A stretch of 64,000 bases of DNA, taken from positions 14,663,771-14,727,770 of the forward strand of contig OZ025258.1 in assembly GCA_964019135.1 (NCBI GenBank), given 5' to 3'. Below the pieces are notes generated by a model. It made no database searches. It saw only the letters and a list, made by a program, of their open reading frames with translations, and was not told where the DNA came from. The position numbers were made by a program, and so were the translations under genes. The stretch is from Arenicola marina (Eukaryota; Annelida; Polychaeta; Arenicolidae). Positions 21,557 through 33,363 of this stretch are shown here, one piece after another (the stretch's first letter is position 1; the number at the start of each line of letters is the position of its first letter).

Positions 21557-24178
21557 CTGATTACCGTAACTCCGCAGTTGGATGACCGTAACTCCGCAGT
21601 ATAATGACCGTAACTGTGCAGTCTGATGACCGTAACTGCGCAGTATGATCGTAATTCTGCAGTTTGATGACCGTAACTGGGCAATTGATGACCTTAACTA
21701 CACAGCTTGATGACCGTAACTGTGCAGTTTGGTGACTGTAATTGGGAAATCTGATGACCGTAACTCTAGTCCGATGACCGTAACTGCGTAGTCTAATGAC
21801 CGTAACTGCGTGGTCTGATAACCATAACTGCGCAATCTAATGTCCGTAACTGCGTAGTCTGTTGACCGTAACTGCGTGGTCTGATGTCCATAACTGCGCA
21901 ATCTGATGACCGTAACTGCGTACTCTAATGACCGTAACTGCGCAGTCTGATGACCGTTACCACGTTGTCGGATGACCGTAACTACGCAGTCTGATGACTG
22001 GAACTGCCAGTATAATGACCGTAACTGCGTAGTATAATAACTGTAACTGCCCAGTCTGATGACCGTAACTGCCCAGTTGGATGACCGTAACTGTGCAGTA
22101 TAATGACCGTAACTGTGCAGTATAGTGACTGTAACTGTGCAGTATAATGACTGTAACTGCGCAGTCTGATGACCGTAACTGCGCAGTTGGATGACCGTAA
22201 TTGTGCAGTATAATGACCGTAACTGCAGTCTGATGACCGTAACTGTACAGTCTGATGACCGTAACTGTACAGTCTGATGACCGTAACTGTACAATCTGAT
22301 GACCGTAACTGCGCAGTCTGATCGTAATTCTGCAGTTTGATGACCGTAACTGGGCAATTTGATGACCGTAACCACGCAGATTGGCGACTGTAACTGCGCA
22401 GTCTGATTACCGTAACTGCGCAATCTGATGACCGTAACTGCTTGGTCTGATGACCATAACTACGCAATCTGATTAACGTAACTGCGTACTCTAATGACCG
22501 TAACTGCGTAGTCCGATGACTGTAACTGCGCAGTCTGATGACCGTAACTATGTAGTCTGATTACCATAACTGCGCCGTCTAATGACCGTAACTACGTAGT
22601 CTGATGACCGTAACTGCGCCGTCTAATGACCGTAACTGGGCAATTGATGACCGTAACTACGCAGTTTGTTGACTGTAACTGAGCAATCTGATGACCGTAA
22701 CTGTAGTCTGATGACCGTAACTGCGTAGTCTAATGATCTTAACTGCGTGGTCTGATAACCATAACTGCGCAATCTAATGTCCGTAACTGCGTAGTCTGTT
22801 GACCGTAACTGCGTGGTCTGATGTCCATAACTGCGCAATCTGATGACCGTAACTGCGTACTCTAATGACCGTAACTGCGCAGTCTGATGACCGTTACCAC
22901 GTTGTCGGATGACCGTAACTACGCAGTCTGATGACTGGAACTGCCAGTATAATGACCGTAACTGCGTAGTATAATAACTGTAACTGCCCAGTCTGATGAC
23001 CGTAACTGCGCAGTTGGATGACCGTAACTGCAGTATAATGACCGTAACTGTGCAGTATAGTGACTGTAACTGTGCAGTATAATGACTGTAGCTGCGCAGT
23101 CTGATGACCGTAACTGCGCAGTTGGATGACCGTAATTGTGCAGTATAATGACCGTAACTGCAGTCTGATGACCGTAACTGTACATTCTGATGACCGTAAC
23201 TGTACAGTCTGATGACCGTAACTGTACAATCTGATGACCGTAACTGCGCAGTTTGATCGTAATTCTGCAGTTTGATGACCGTAACTGGGCAATTTGATGA
23301 CCGTAACCACGCAGATTGGTGACTGTAACTGCGCAGTCTGATTACCGTAACTGCGCAATCTGATGACCGTAACTGCTTGGTCTGATGACCATAACTACGC
23401 AATCTGATTAACGTAACTGCGTACTCTAATGACCGTAACTGCGTAGTCTGATGACCCGTAACTGCGCCGTCTAATGACCGTAACTGGGCAATTGATGACC
23501 GTAACTACGCAGTTTGTTGACTGTAACTGAGCAATCGGATGACCGTAACTGTAGTCTGATGACCGTAACTGCGTAGTCTAATGATCTTAACTGTGTGATC
23601 TGATGACCATAACTGCGCAATCTGATTACCAAAACTGCGTACTCTAATGACCGTAACTGCGCAGTCTGATGACCGTAACTATGTAATCTGATGACCGTAA
23701 CTGTGCAGTCTGATGACCGTAACTACGTAGTCTGATGACCATAACTGCACTGTCTAATGACCATAACTACGTAGTCTGATGACCATAACTGCACCGTCTA
23801 ATGACCGTAACTACGTAGTCTGATGACTATAACTGCACCGTCTAATGACCGTAACTACGTAGTCTGATGACCGTAACTGCACAGTCTGATGACCGTAACA
23901 GCGCAGTTGGATGACCGTAACTGCGCAGTCTGATGACCGTAACTGCACAGTCTGATGACCATAACAGCGCAGTTGGATGACCGTAATTGCGCAGTCTGAT
24001 GACCGTAACTGCACAGTCTGATGACCGTAACGCAGTTGGATGACCGTAACTGCGCAGTCTGATGACCGTAACTGCACAGTCTGATGACCGTAACAGCGCA
24101 GTTGGATAACCGTAACTACACAGTTTGATGACTGGAACTGCACAATCTGATGACCGTTATTGCACAATACAATGACCT
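21557..24178. repeat. 22-bp minisatellite, about 120 copies, 935-bp higher-order period
   Basis: Units of 22 bp read GATGACCGTAACTGCGCAGT plus CT, with many variants and some 20-21 bp units. The core ACTGCGCAGT is a perfect palindrome; frequent variants ACTACGTAGT, ACTGTACAGT and ACTGCAGT are also perfect palindromes. A block of about 935 bp is duplicated (for example a run of variant units near 21765-21970 recurs near 22700-22905), and a third partial copy starts near 23430. The last 230 bp show a three-unit (66-bp) period. Long minus-strand frames (three units = 22 codons) are by-products of the period. Confidence 0.96.
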
Positions 24179-24257
24179 GCCATGAAGTTATTTGCCCTGT
24201 CGGTTATTAGAACTCGATAGGTGCCAAAGCGACCTTTGGTCGTATTTCGAATCCACA

Positions 24258-24432
24258 ACTTGGTTGGTTGTATATTCAGAACGCTTTAACCACTTTTGGT
24301 CATATCGCGTCAATGGAAGAAGGAAGGGAGAGTGGAGCCATGTCTCCGGGGGTAACTCCCTACTTATTACGAAGAAAGACATGGGATCTTTTTCCTGCGA
24401 CCACACAGACTTGGCCACAGCAGGGCTCGAAC
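24258..24432 (-). mobile_element. tRNA-derived SINE, copy 1, headless
   Basis: The SINE is read on the minus strand. This copy keeps the body from the region after the B box to the 3' tail ATATACAACCAACC at 24258-24275. The tRNA-like head present in the copies at 43.4, 45.9 and 46.7 kb is missing, so the copy is 5'-truncated, as happens when target-primed reverse transcription stops early. Confidence 0.85.
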
Positions 24433-25914
24433 AGACCAACCAACCAACCTTTCATTGTGGATGGACCCGACACGCGCCTGATCCTATTTGCCTGACCTCT
24501 AGCCATGCACATGCGGAACAAGTGCCCTAATGTATCACAGTTGTCACGGTAGAAATGCCTTGCCCTTCACCATCACCTGCGTCACACCACTTACCGTATT
24601 ATATACATTAACACCGTGGCGGTTGTCGCTCTGATGGTTGCCTGTGCTTACCATTGCTGTCCCTGTCTCTGTACATAGCGGCGGCCAATCCTGTTGTGTT
24701 GCTGGGCGTTGACGTTCTCCAGTATTGCTGTGACTCTGGTTGTTGTCTCGGAACCACAGCTGATTCCTACGCGAGGTCCCGGATGTCTGGATGTCTCGTC
24801 GGATATCTAGGGCCGTCTTATTAACACTGCATGTGACTTCCGCTCGCAGCGCTGTGGAGATGCCTCTGGGCAATATGATGTGTCCAAGCACCACCGCGGG
24901 TGGCTTATACTATTGTACCATTAAAACGGTAGGCCTACATTTCCCCCCAAAAACAACCCCAGGCCCCATGGTGCAGGGCGTGTGCATGGAACAGGCGGGG
25001 GGGGGGGGGGGGTACATAATTTGCCCTTTGGTCCACCTCCCCTGGACACGCCCATGGGGTGAGCCACTGAATAGAGTAGCAATTACAAAAAAAGCCTCAA
25101 GGCGCAACCTTGGGAGAAGGAAGATCGAGGCATCCTCACCGCCGTCGGCAACATGATTAGTTGGTAGACGTGTGAAGTCACACTCACATCTCGTGTATTT
25201 GTCGACCCATGGAGCGGTTTCACATCAAGAGCGGCATCAACAGACGAGAAGCCAGCAACAACGACTTGCCCATACTAACCCCAACCCCTCCCTCCCTCCT
25301 CCTCAGCACCACTGCCCTAGCAACCGACGACGCCTGCAGCCAGAAGGTATTTACAACGAAGGGTCACTCTTCCGCAAATGAAGCCAGTCGACATAATAGT
25401 ATGACTGAGTGTATAGGGTCTGTAAGTGACGTCACAGACAGCGCGCGCTCACCTCTAGAAACAACCGTTCTGGGTACAACGCGTCAGCGGGTCCCTATAC
25501 TTTACTATGGGCCTCAAACTGGACTCACTGATGTTTGAGATATGAATGCAATGTTAGATTTGAAAACCATATGGAATAAATGTTTGGGGGTGTACCTTCA
25601 TACTCGTACTAGTTAAAATCGCAAGACGCTGGTTGTCTGTGCGTTTCACGCCATTGCAAAGAGCCCTCTATGCTTTGTATATGGGGCGGTGAAGCGTCAT
25701 GTACCCAAAACCGGCTATTAAAGCGCATACATGGTACATGGTGCTGTGTGATCATTCTGCGTAGGCTATATGACAAATATAATGTCAATTTTTTCAGTAA
25801 GCTTCCCTGAATTTAAACATATTATAACCAAAAGCTGCCAGTTGACAGATTAAAACTTCGTCTCTCGTCGACATAATTCTAACGAAGGAAAAACATTAAA
25901 TCACACGCTCTGAC
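24433..25914. other. Unassigned DNA with a small G-tract element
   Basis: Two unassigned open frames of 110-120 codons (24544-24894 minus, 25209-25538 plus) have no domain I recognise. A short repeat with G/C-tract core is listed separately at 24976-25056. Confidence 0.5.
24976..25056. repeat. G-tract element with GGGCGTGT ends, short copy
   Basis: It starts GGGCGTGTGCATG and ends CCCCTGGACACGCCCATGG, whose reverse complement also starts with a GGGCGTGT phrase. The ends therefore form an imperfect inverted repeat, with a G run between. The same start and a related end bound the 306-bp block at 48185-48490. Confidence 0.55.
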
Positions 25915-26219
25915 TGTTCCCAAGTCACGAAGAATACATTTCTTTATTCCCAGGTCACGATGAATTAAAAGGGAAAGTCCCTGTATTCAATGGAAGAGGC
26001 GGATATATGATGTAAATTGGCCATATCCCGATTCACGGTTATTTAAAATAATATTCCCAGTTCACGATTAATGAAAATCCTCGATCATGGCTGTCGGCTA
26101 ATATCCCATTCCCAGTTCACGAAGACATATTTTCCTCATTCTCAGGTCAGGGTGAAATGAAAAGCCCATTCCCGACAAACGGTAATACCCTTTGCCCCCG
26201 CCGCCCCCCCCCCCCCCCA
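25915..26219 (+). repeat. Dispersed repeat family A, copy 2
   Basis: Full-length match to 17431-17720 in the same orientation, sharing the order of TTCCCAG-TCACGA phrases. It ends in a poly-C tract at about 26196-26218, where copy 1 has a G tract at its start. Confidence 0.88.
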
Positions 26220-28649
26220 TATAACGTCTTGCTTCCCACTGTGCATTAGCTAATGAGCAAAGGCGTAGCTCCCGGGCATAGCTAGGAGGAAGTTAGCCCC
26301 CAGTTCTGACGGGCACAAATCTGACAGGGCCCGTCTACAGCCACAGAACCAAGCAAGGCTGTGACGGCGGAACGCCTTGGGTTGCCGTCTAACCGCATCT
26401 CTGTGAAGCAAACTGAGCAACACTCACCGCCAAATCCAGTATTTTTTAACTCCATAGATGGTATTTTACTAGGTAGCACCGTTGATATCTTTCAACAGAC
26501 TCGATGTTCCATGACATGTCCATCTTTTCCCACACAACAAATTTCGAATCGCCCGCTCACTCGCCGCTCGTCTTGGCGGAAGTTGTGAAATGCTCGCGGC
26601 GCGCGCAGAGCCAGAGCGAATATTTGTCAAGTGAGGAAGTGAGGTGGAGGCAGAGGGGTCCTCTCCCGCCCCGACCTTGCCCCCTCGCCTCAGGCAGTAC
26701 CACCCCTGCCAATTTGGATAGGTGTCACCAAAATGGTGATTAAAACTTTACTGAATAATCAAGTTCGATTCATAGGTAATCACTGTATACTAAGCCTCGG
26801 CGATTTAAAGAAAACATCGGCGGGATGCAGCCCTCAGATTTTACGCAGCCTTAATGAAACAAAGCACGAATAAATCACAGCAGAAGTAGTGGTGACATAG
26901 GTAAAATGAATAGAACATTAAAAGCCAGTTATGGTAAGCCCCGTATAATAAGCCCCGGCGATTTAAAGAAGACCTCAGCAAACATCGGCTGGTGTCATCG
27001 AAAGAGAAATCCCTAACTCGTGACGTCATTCACAGGGTATTTCCCCGAGAATTTGCATGGCTACCTATATTTTCATTACACGGGGATGGGTTGTTTTGCA
27101 AGTTTTTGCTCATTCAAAACATGCTATGTAATTGTAAATATTTTCAACAAATAGTAAACATTTCAGAGTTCTTCTACGTTGTTTTCATGGGGTATTTACC
27201 TCCATTAAAATACCGTTTGAAATTATGCACCGCCCGCTGACTGATATTATCGCCCAGTTGTGAGAACGTGTTTTAGTATATACATGTTAATATCTTTCGG
27301 TGTCACTTAAATGGCGAGCGAAGTTCAGACAACCAAGATTAAACTTTACATGCAGCATTTTCCCCCAAGAAATAGTGTTGTCAATGCAAGTGAATAATTT
27401 ATTATTATTATTATTATTTATTTTGGAAAATATTATGGCAATGAGGTTATTAAATTATTACTTATTCTGAAAAATATTATGGCAATGAGGTTATTAATTT
27501 ATTATTTAGTTTCGAAAATTCAGTAACTTGCAATAAAAGAAAAATCAATATATGTTTTAGTAGAAAATAAACATATAAAAATATATACAAAAAGGTAGAC
27601 CAAATGAAAAATATTACAATTGAGATTGTCGGAAAAAGACGTATGCTCCAACATTTCCCTCGCAAAAATATAACCGACACGCGAAAATATAACCGACACA
27701 ACCTAGTGACTGTGTTGATGTCAGAAGATAGAACATGGTACGTAGAATACGTAAGCACTATGATTGTGCGCGCACATATTAGAATAAAAGCTTATATTAT
27801 TCAGTTTTCACCTACTCCTTCGCCCTCTGAGCTGAAGCTACGAGGGCCGTTTGTCGGATCGGCGTGACTCAGGGACAGCGTCAGTCCGACAGTCGGGATT
27901 GTCACTGACGCTATCAGTGATAGTGTCTGGCAGGGATCGGAAAATGGTTACTCATGCCGCCACCAAACAATGTAAATGTACTAGAATATCTAGCAGGGTG
28001 AACCTGCGATAAATTTGTCAAGGACAAGGTCGGTAGACCTATAGTAGGGTTTGAGAAATAGCACAGATCTTTGAGAGGGGAGACTTTGTCCAAACGACAC
28101 CGCCAAGCGGGCGATAATACACCACGATGCCAATCGAAAAGCGAAAGGTACCTTGCCTTGAAGAAAACCTTTGTGCTATTCATATCTCAGGCACTTTTTT
28201 TTCGTGGATATGGTTTAATCACTTTGTCGTAGGAACATTCATCCCCTTGGTGGTTTCTCACAGTCATCTAACCCGGATTCGAAGCGTCATAATCGTGCGG
28301 ACGAAGCGTTGTAAACGTCCCACTCGGCAGTTTAATATGGCGCGCCGAGTCACTGGGCTTAAATTTAAGCCAATCACAGTTCACCAATACAATCTGTCCG
28401 GCACAGCATAAAAAAAATCAATAATCGGCGTGAGAGACCGGTATTATCGCCAAATGCCAACGGTGTTTCAATCGCATGGATATGAAAGTTGTAAAAAAAA
28501 AAGGTGTACGTGTTTTTATAGAAGCTCGCTTCGCCCGCTGTAGGCGGTTTTCTCCAGGGGATTTTGCACGAAAATTCGAGCATGGGGCTCGCACTGGCTG
28601 ACACTTGGAAGACATCAAAGAAGTTGTTCTGTACATTCTTTTAGTGACG
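26220..28649. other. Unassigned DNA with short duplications
   Basis: No gene recognised. Short internal repeats are visible: GGCGATTTAAAGAA at about 26800 and 26958; a near-perfect 46-bp tandem duplication containing ATTATGGCAATGAGGTTATT at 27424-27510; and a 19-bp duplication with AAAATATAACCGACAC near 27664-27700. A 65-codon minus-strand frame at 26282-26479 is unassigned. Confidence 0.55.
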
Positions 28650-29180
28650 TTAGGGCCTTCTAGCTAGGCATGTGGGGGCATTAGTCGTGATATGAATTCG
28701 AAGGACACGTGCGGGGATTATGCATACCGCCATCCCCCTTCCAGCCCCCCCCCCCAGCCCCCCCCCCCCCACTCCTCCTCGACCATGTCCCCTGACATCC
28801 TCGGCTGACAGATGCCCCGTTATACACCGATCGCGTCCCCTTCCCCGCATCTAGCCCGTCCATTCCCTCTCATCAGCTGCGGCACCCCCCCCCCCCAACC
28901 CCCTACTCCCTCTACCCACCTGCCTCTTACCACCACGACCGAGACAGTGGCGCCACCAGGTGAGAAGCGCAGGTATCAGGAGGGTGCATGGGAGTGGGTG
29001 CAGAGAGGGAGCGGGAGGGGGACGGAGGACGCGAGGGAGGGAGGGAGAGGGGGCAGGGGGGCTGGGGGCGAGAACTTAGGGTAAGGAGGGAGGGGAGGGG
29101 GGGGGGGCCGGGGGAGGGGGAGGGGAGGGCAAGTGAGGGAACCGCCTGCGAGACGCAAACAACCGTCAACGTACAATAGA
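28650..29180. repeat. C-rich and polypurine low-complexity tract
   Basis: Poly-C runs at about 28747-28770 and 28887-28896 are followed by a G-rich, nearly all-purine stretch at about 28977-29130 with GGGAGG and GGGGAGGGG motifs. Open frames here are rich in Arg/Gly or Pro and reflect base composition. Confidence 0.75.
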
Positions 29181-30304
29181 GCAATCGCTGAAGCCGTGGC
29201 GCGGATTCCTAAGCCGACGACTGGCATGACCGTCACCCGGTGACTGCAAAGGCCCCGCCAGCCGATACCAACATACCCACTCTAGAGACTCTCCGACACG
29301 GACTGATCGCCACGAGACACCGTTGTCTGGCTTTTAGGTCGGTTGCAATCTCGTTTAATCGTTTAATCAAAAAGGACGGACCACGGAAATACGAAATCAA
29401 CCTATTACTATATAAAAAAAGATTCCGTTATGAAGAAGTTTTGAGGCGCTGAACTCGACAAGTTAACCGGCCATCTTGGTTTTATGGTGAGTTACCCGTA
29501 CTGCTTTTACCGTGGTCATGTCGAACCTGGACTTGGAGCTAAAGTTACTTTGTAGGTGTAATCTGGAATTATCTGGTATAATACAGAACCCCAGGTAAGA
29601 TAACAGTGACGAAGAAATTTAAGTGGCCACTGGATCATTATCCAAAGGATAAATGACCGGTTGCAAAATAGTTCCTAAATTTAGCATTGTAATATCTGAT
29701 TTTCATTGGCGGCGAGAGGGTATTGGGAGATAAAAAACAAAACTTTATGGTCAACCTAAATCAACTAAACGACCGGTGACCGATGTTTTTTTTAGTAATG
29801 TAATATCTATAATCTAAAATAAACCTATTATTGATGTTAAAAAAAGAAAGAATCGGTTGTGAAGAAGCAATTGGAGCACTTTCGACTTGGGGCTGGAGTT
29901 AGGTCGAGATACAATCTGAAATTTGGCTACGAACAATGTTGCCAACAAGGTTGACTAACCGACAAGTGTCCGATTGAAGTGTTAAAGTTGCGCATGCAGC
30001 ATTTTCAACATACATTGTGATTTTCAAAATGTTTTGGAGAAATTTATCGGACACATAGTGTCTCTGTCTGTCTGTCTCACATCTCTGTCCGAAATAGATG
30101 TGTTAGGCAAAAAAGGCAGCGATGCTCGAATGTTTATGACGTAGTACACCAAATAGCCAGACATTACCACTTGAGATGCAACATGCCTTGTCATTTATTG
30201 CGTACGATATAAGTGCGTTACTTAAATACATCATAATTTTAAATGTTTATCAGAGAAAATATTGCTGTATTAGTAACTTGTAATTATACATCATTTAAAG
30301 TAGT
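29181..30304. other. Unassigned DNA with a diverged internal duplication
   Basis: A stretch at about 29385-29580 resembles 29815-29925 in the same order, sharing CCTATTA, a run of A, GAAGAAG and GACTTGG-GCT phrases. No gene recognised. Confidence 0.45.
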
Positions 30305-31939
30305 GTGTCTGTGGGGGTACATGGCTGTAAAATATTTCCTGATATTCCTCACGCGGTAGATGAGTCTATCATTTATTTTATCTTTCCAAAAGGCAACTCT
30401 CGTGGATTACTTAAAAACTACAGACCAATCACGCTATCTAATGTTGATTATAAGATCCTGGCACAAGCGCTGGCCCGGCGTCTTAAATCAGTCACATCTA
30501 GTATTATAAGCCCAGATCAAACTGGTTATATACCAAAACGGCGTATAGGTTGCAATGTCCGTATGATGCAAGACGTTATAGATTATGCAAATCGTAAACA
30601 TGTCAGTGGTAATCTTCTATTTTTGGATTTCGAGAAAGCTTTTGACAGTTTAGAATGGGATTTTCTACACCAGTCGCTGAAAAAATTTGAGCTCGGAAAA
30701 TCATTCATCCAATGGGTCCGACTGTTGCATAAAGAGTCATCTGCGCGGGTCAAAAACAACGGTCACTTTTCAAATCCTGTTAACTTGTCTCGCGGTATAA
30801 AGCAGGGCTGTCGACTCTCGGCGATGCTGTTCGTCATAGCTATTGAATTGCTGGCCATTAATTTAAAAAACTATAAGGGTATAAAGAGTTTCAAGGTTCG
30901 AATCAGACAACAAGAGCACGAGCTAAAGGTATCTCAATATGCTGACGACTTGACACTACTCCTACAAAACGCCGAACAAATTACAGGGGTGCTCGATGAA
31001 TTAAATGAATTTGAAAAAGTGGCAGAACTAAAACTAAACCTAGCAAAAACCATGTGTATGAATGTCGGTCCCAGCGGGAATAAACAAGAGGTAACCCCCC
31101 ACGGTTTAGCAATATTGGAAGAGCCTGTGAAGTGTCTCGGCGTGCATATCGGAAATGATAGTGAAGAGTGTAATAATCTAAACTGGACTAACAAACTACT
31201 ATCCATAGAGAAAGTTTTAAGTACCTGGAAAAAAAGGAAGCTAACTGTAATAAAAGCCTTAATTATCCCAAAGATATCGTTTATTGCAACCTGCGTTATA
31301 GTGCCACCCGACGTAGTTATGAAACTTAACAAGCTACTGTATAATTTTATCTGGAATAGAACGGAACATATTAAACGTAATATATTGATGTCACCAAGAG
31401 CGTATGGCGGAGTGGCAATGATAGACTTAGACTCTTATATTGACTCACTGAAAGGCAAGTGGCTGATACGACTACTTGCAGATGAAAATAATGCAAATTG
31501 GGCTGTCCTAGGTAAAGGATATTGCGAGCAGTATCAAACACCAATAATTGACAAGTGCTTCAGTGGAAAAAGTTCCTTGCCTGATTTATCCAAAATGCCC
31601 ACCTTCTATTCAAATATCATAAGTGCGTACGCGAAAGCCAATGTTCGACCGAAGCCACAAGATATCGAGAGTTTACTTACTGAGTCTTTATGGGGAAACC
31701 AAAACGTAAGCCTAATGTTAGGTAACAGGAATGTAAAAACATGCCTACTCTTTAATTCGTTTATTAAGGTTGGTATCACTAAAGTACACCATTTGAAATT
31801 CACAAATGGAAGTGTCGATGAAACCTACCTGTACCATATGATAAATGACCAGAGAGATATACTGCGTCAAATCAAGTTACTAAAGAAAGCTCTATATCCA
31901 TATAGAGATATAATGTTAAAACTATTTTACCTTGTGTGA
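30305..31939 (+). pseudogene. LINE ORF2 reverse transcriptase, 5'-truncated
   Basis: The frame enters from the truncated side; its first codon is GTG, not a true start. Landmarks in order: NYRPITLSNVDYKI, PDQTGYIPKRR, FLDFEKAFDSLEWDFL (motif A), KNNGH, GIKQGCRLSAMLFVIA (motif B), QYADDLTLLLQ (motif C, catalytic YADD), then KCLGVHIG and NFIWNRTEHIKRN (thumb). The catalytic residues of the palm are intact. It stops at 31939, and the remaining C-terminus continues in another frame. Confidence 0.92.
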
Positions 31940-32523
31940 CTACAGGCTCTATTACATGTTTAAACAATAATATCAAATCTAAAGACGTATATAAAGCGTT
32001 AGTAAGCTGTAAGTACGAGGTTAAAAAACCGCTGAAGGCGTTAGGCAATTGGTGTCTGCTACCTGCTGAGGAAGATACATTGGCAGCTTTTAGTCGAAAA
32101 GTGATTGACATCACGGACTCTGAATTGTCAGTATTTAACTATAAGATTTTGCACAATATTTTAACTTGTAACTACAATCTGAAAATCAAGAAAATGAAAC
32201 TAAGAGAAAATGGCTATTGTCCTTACTGTCGCGATTCTCATACCATACCTCACATGTTATTCTGGTGTGATTATATCAATAACATTTGGAAAGCTGTTTC
32301 ATTCGTAATGTGTAGAACTGTTACACCAACTGTATGCAGCTATATAATGTACAAAATCTACTTGATACTTAACCAAAGAGAAACTAGATGTATTCACTCC
32401 GTTATCACTAAATTATTTCTGGCTGAATTAAAACAAAAAATTAACATATACAGGGTAACCAGGGTAACAAAAATTAAAAATATATGTAACTGGATTGAGA
32501 AACTAAATATTGCATTGACGTAA
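31936..32523 (+). pseudogene. LINE ORF2 C-terminal region
   Basis: Continuation of the same protein after a frame change at about 31936. It carries the C-terminal zinc-binding pattern CPYC...HMLFWC, typical of Tx1/L1 ORF2 ends, and a basic tail. The ordinary stop at 32521-32523 is followed by the 3' UTR. Confidence 0.88.
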
Positions 32524-32613
32524 ACAATGTCTTTTCTTTCTCCATAATGTTTTATTGTTGTTGTGAAAAGGTCAATTGGACTTGATGTACCTATGTACCG
32601 CACTTTTATTTTG

Positions 32614-32641
<28 letters not shown>

Positions 32642-32644
<3 letters not shown>

Positions 32645-33150
32645 GAACGTAAGTTAACGTACAAGCTTTCATTATGACTCCAGAAAAACACGTATTCGGT
32701 ACAAAATTGACTTCCTAATTTATGTGAAATGCAATTTCTGTATGACCAAAGGGATGAAACGCTTCGTTGCCACGCGAAGTCCGTACAACTCAACAATTTA
32801 CTTCAAGTCGGTATGACGGTCTGGAAATGTAGACACCCCCCCCCCCTCCCCCTACGCCACCTCTCCTTTTTAACGACTCCCAAGGTCGAGCTATATTGTG
32901 CCCTATCCAGCCATCCCCCAATGCTTCATCTTACAGGGATGTAGATATAAAATCCCAGGCCAAATCACTCCCTCACCAGACGGTACAGTGATGTAAACGT
33001 CCGATAATTTCCTATTTGGTATATTAAAAGCAGTTCCAGCCTTGATTACGAGAGAAAACAGGGTATGTTACCCCACTTCCATTTGTATTTGTAATGATGA
33101 TAATTGCCATAGAAGTCTCCTCCCGGCCATCTAACGTCAATGTCTGGATC
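32642..33150. other. Unassigned DNA
   Basis: No gene recognised. A poly-C run lies at about 32836-32846. Confidence 0.55.
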
Positions 33151-33329
33151 TGACGTCATTATCTGGATCTGACGTCATAGTCTGTATCTGACGTCATGGT
33201 CTGTATCTGACGTCATTGTCTGGAGCTGACGTCATTGTCTGGAGCTGACGTCATTGTCTGTATCTGACGTCATTGTCTGGAGCTGACGTCATTGTCTGGA
33301 GCTGACGTCATTGTCTGGATCTGACGTCA
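33151..33329. promoter_or_regulatory. Tandem array of ten perfect CRE octamers
   Basis: TGACGTCA, the full palindromic cAMP response element bound by CREB/ATF-type bZIP dimers, occurs ten times without a mismatch at 33151, 33170, 33189, 33208, 33227, 33246, 33265, 33284, 33303 and 33322, exactly 19 bp apart. The spacers vary (TCTGGATC, TCTGTATC, TCTGGAGC), while the octamer never does. An eleventh, degenerate site (TAACGTCA) precedes the array at 33132. A TATA-like box follows at 33355. Whether this acts as an enhancer is inference; it may be a minisatellite that happens to contain the site. Confidence 0.85.
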
Positions 33330-33354
33330 TTGTTTGGCAGCGCGACAGCCCTGA

Positions 33355-33363
33355 TATAAAAAG
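33355..33363 (+). promoter_or_regulatory. Possible TATA box downstream of the CRE array
   Basis: TATAAAAAG lies 25 bp after the last CRE octamer, giving an array-plus-TATA arrangement typical of inducible promoters. No coding exon or known element start is visible downstream before 34.4 kb, so any transcript would be non-coding or spliced further away. Confidence 0.35.

Larger units (their letters stand above)
30305..32641 (+). mobile_element. 5'-truncated Tx1/L1-type LINE, young
   Basis: This is the 3' half of a non-LTR element: reverse transcriptase, thumb and C-terminal region, a 3' UTR of about 90 bp and a pure poly-A tail at about 32613-32641. ORF1 and the endonuclease are absent because of 5' truncation near 30305. 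Only one frame break is evident in 2.2 kb, so the insertion is recent compared with the related copy at 6.8-10.6 kb. I did not find a convincing target-site duplication. Confidence 0.92.

Noticed and set aside
21698-24167. Long minus-strand frames with SYGHQTAQLRSSD repeats
   Set aside because: They follow from three 22-bp units making 22 codons. Frames switch and overlap wherever a unit gains or loses a base.
24544-24894. 116-codon minus-strand frame as a host gene
   Set aside because: No recognisable domain, no splice-site support and composition like its surroundings. Left unassigned.
28812-29236. Pro- and Arg/Gly-rich frames on both strands
   Set aside because: They result from C-rich and polypurine low-complexity DNA.
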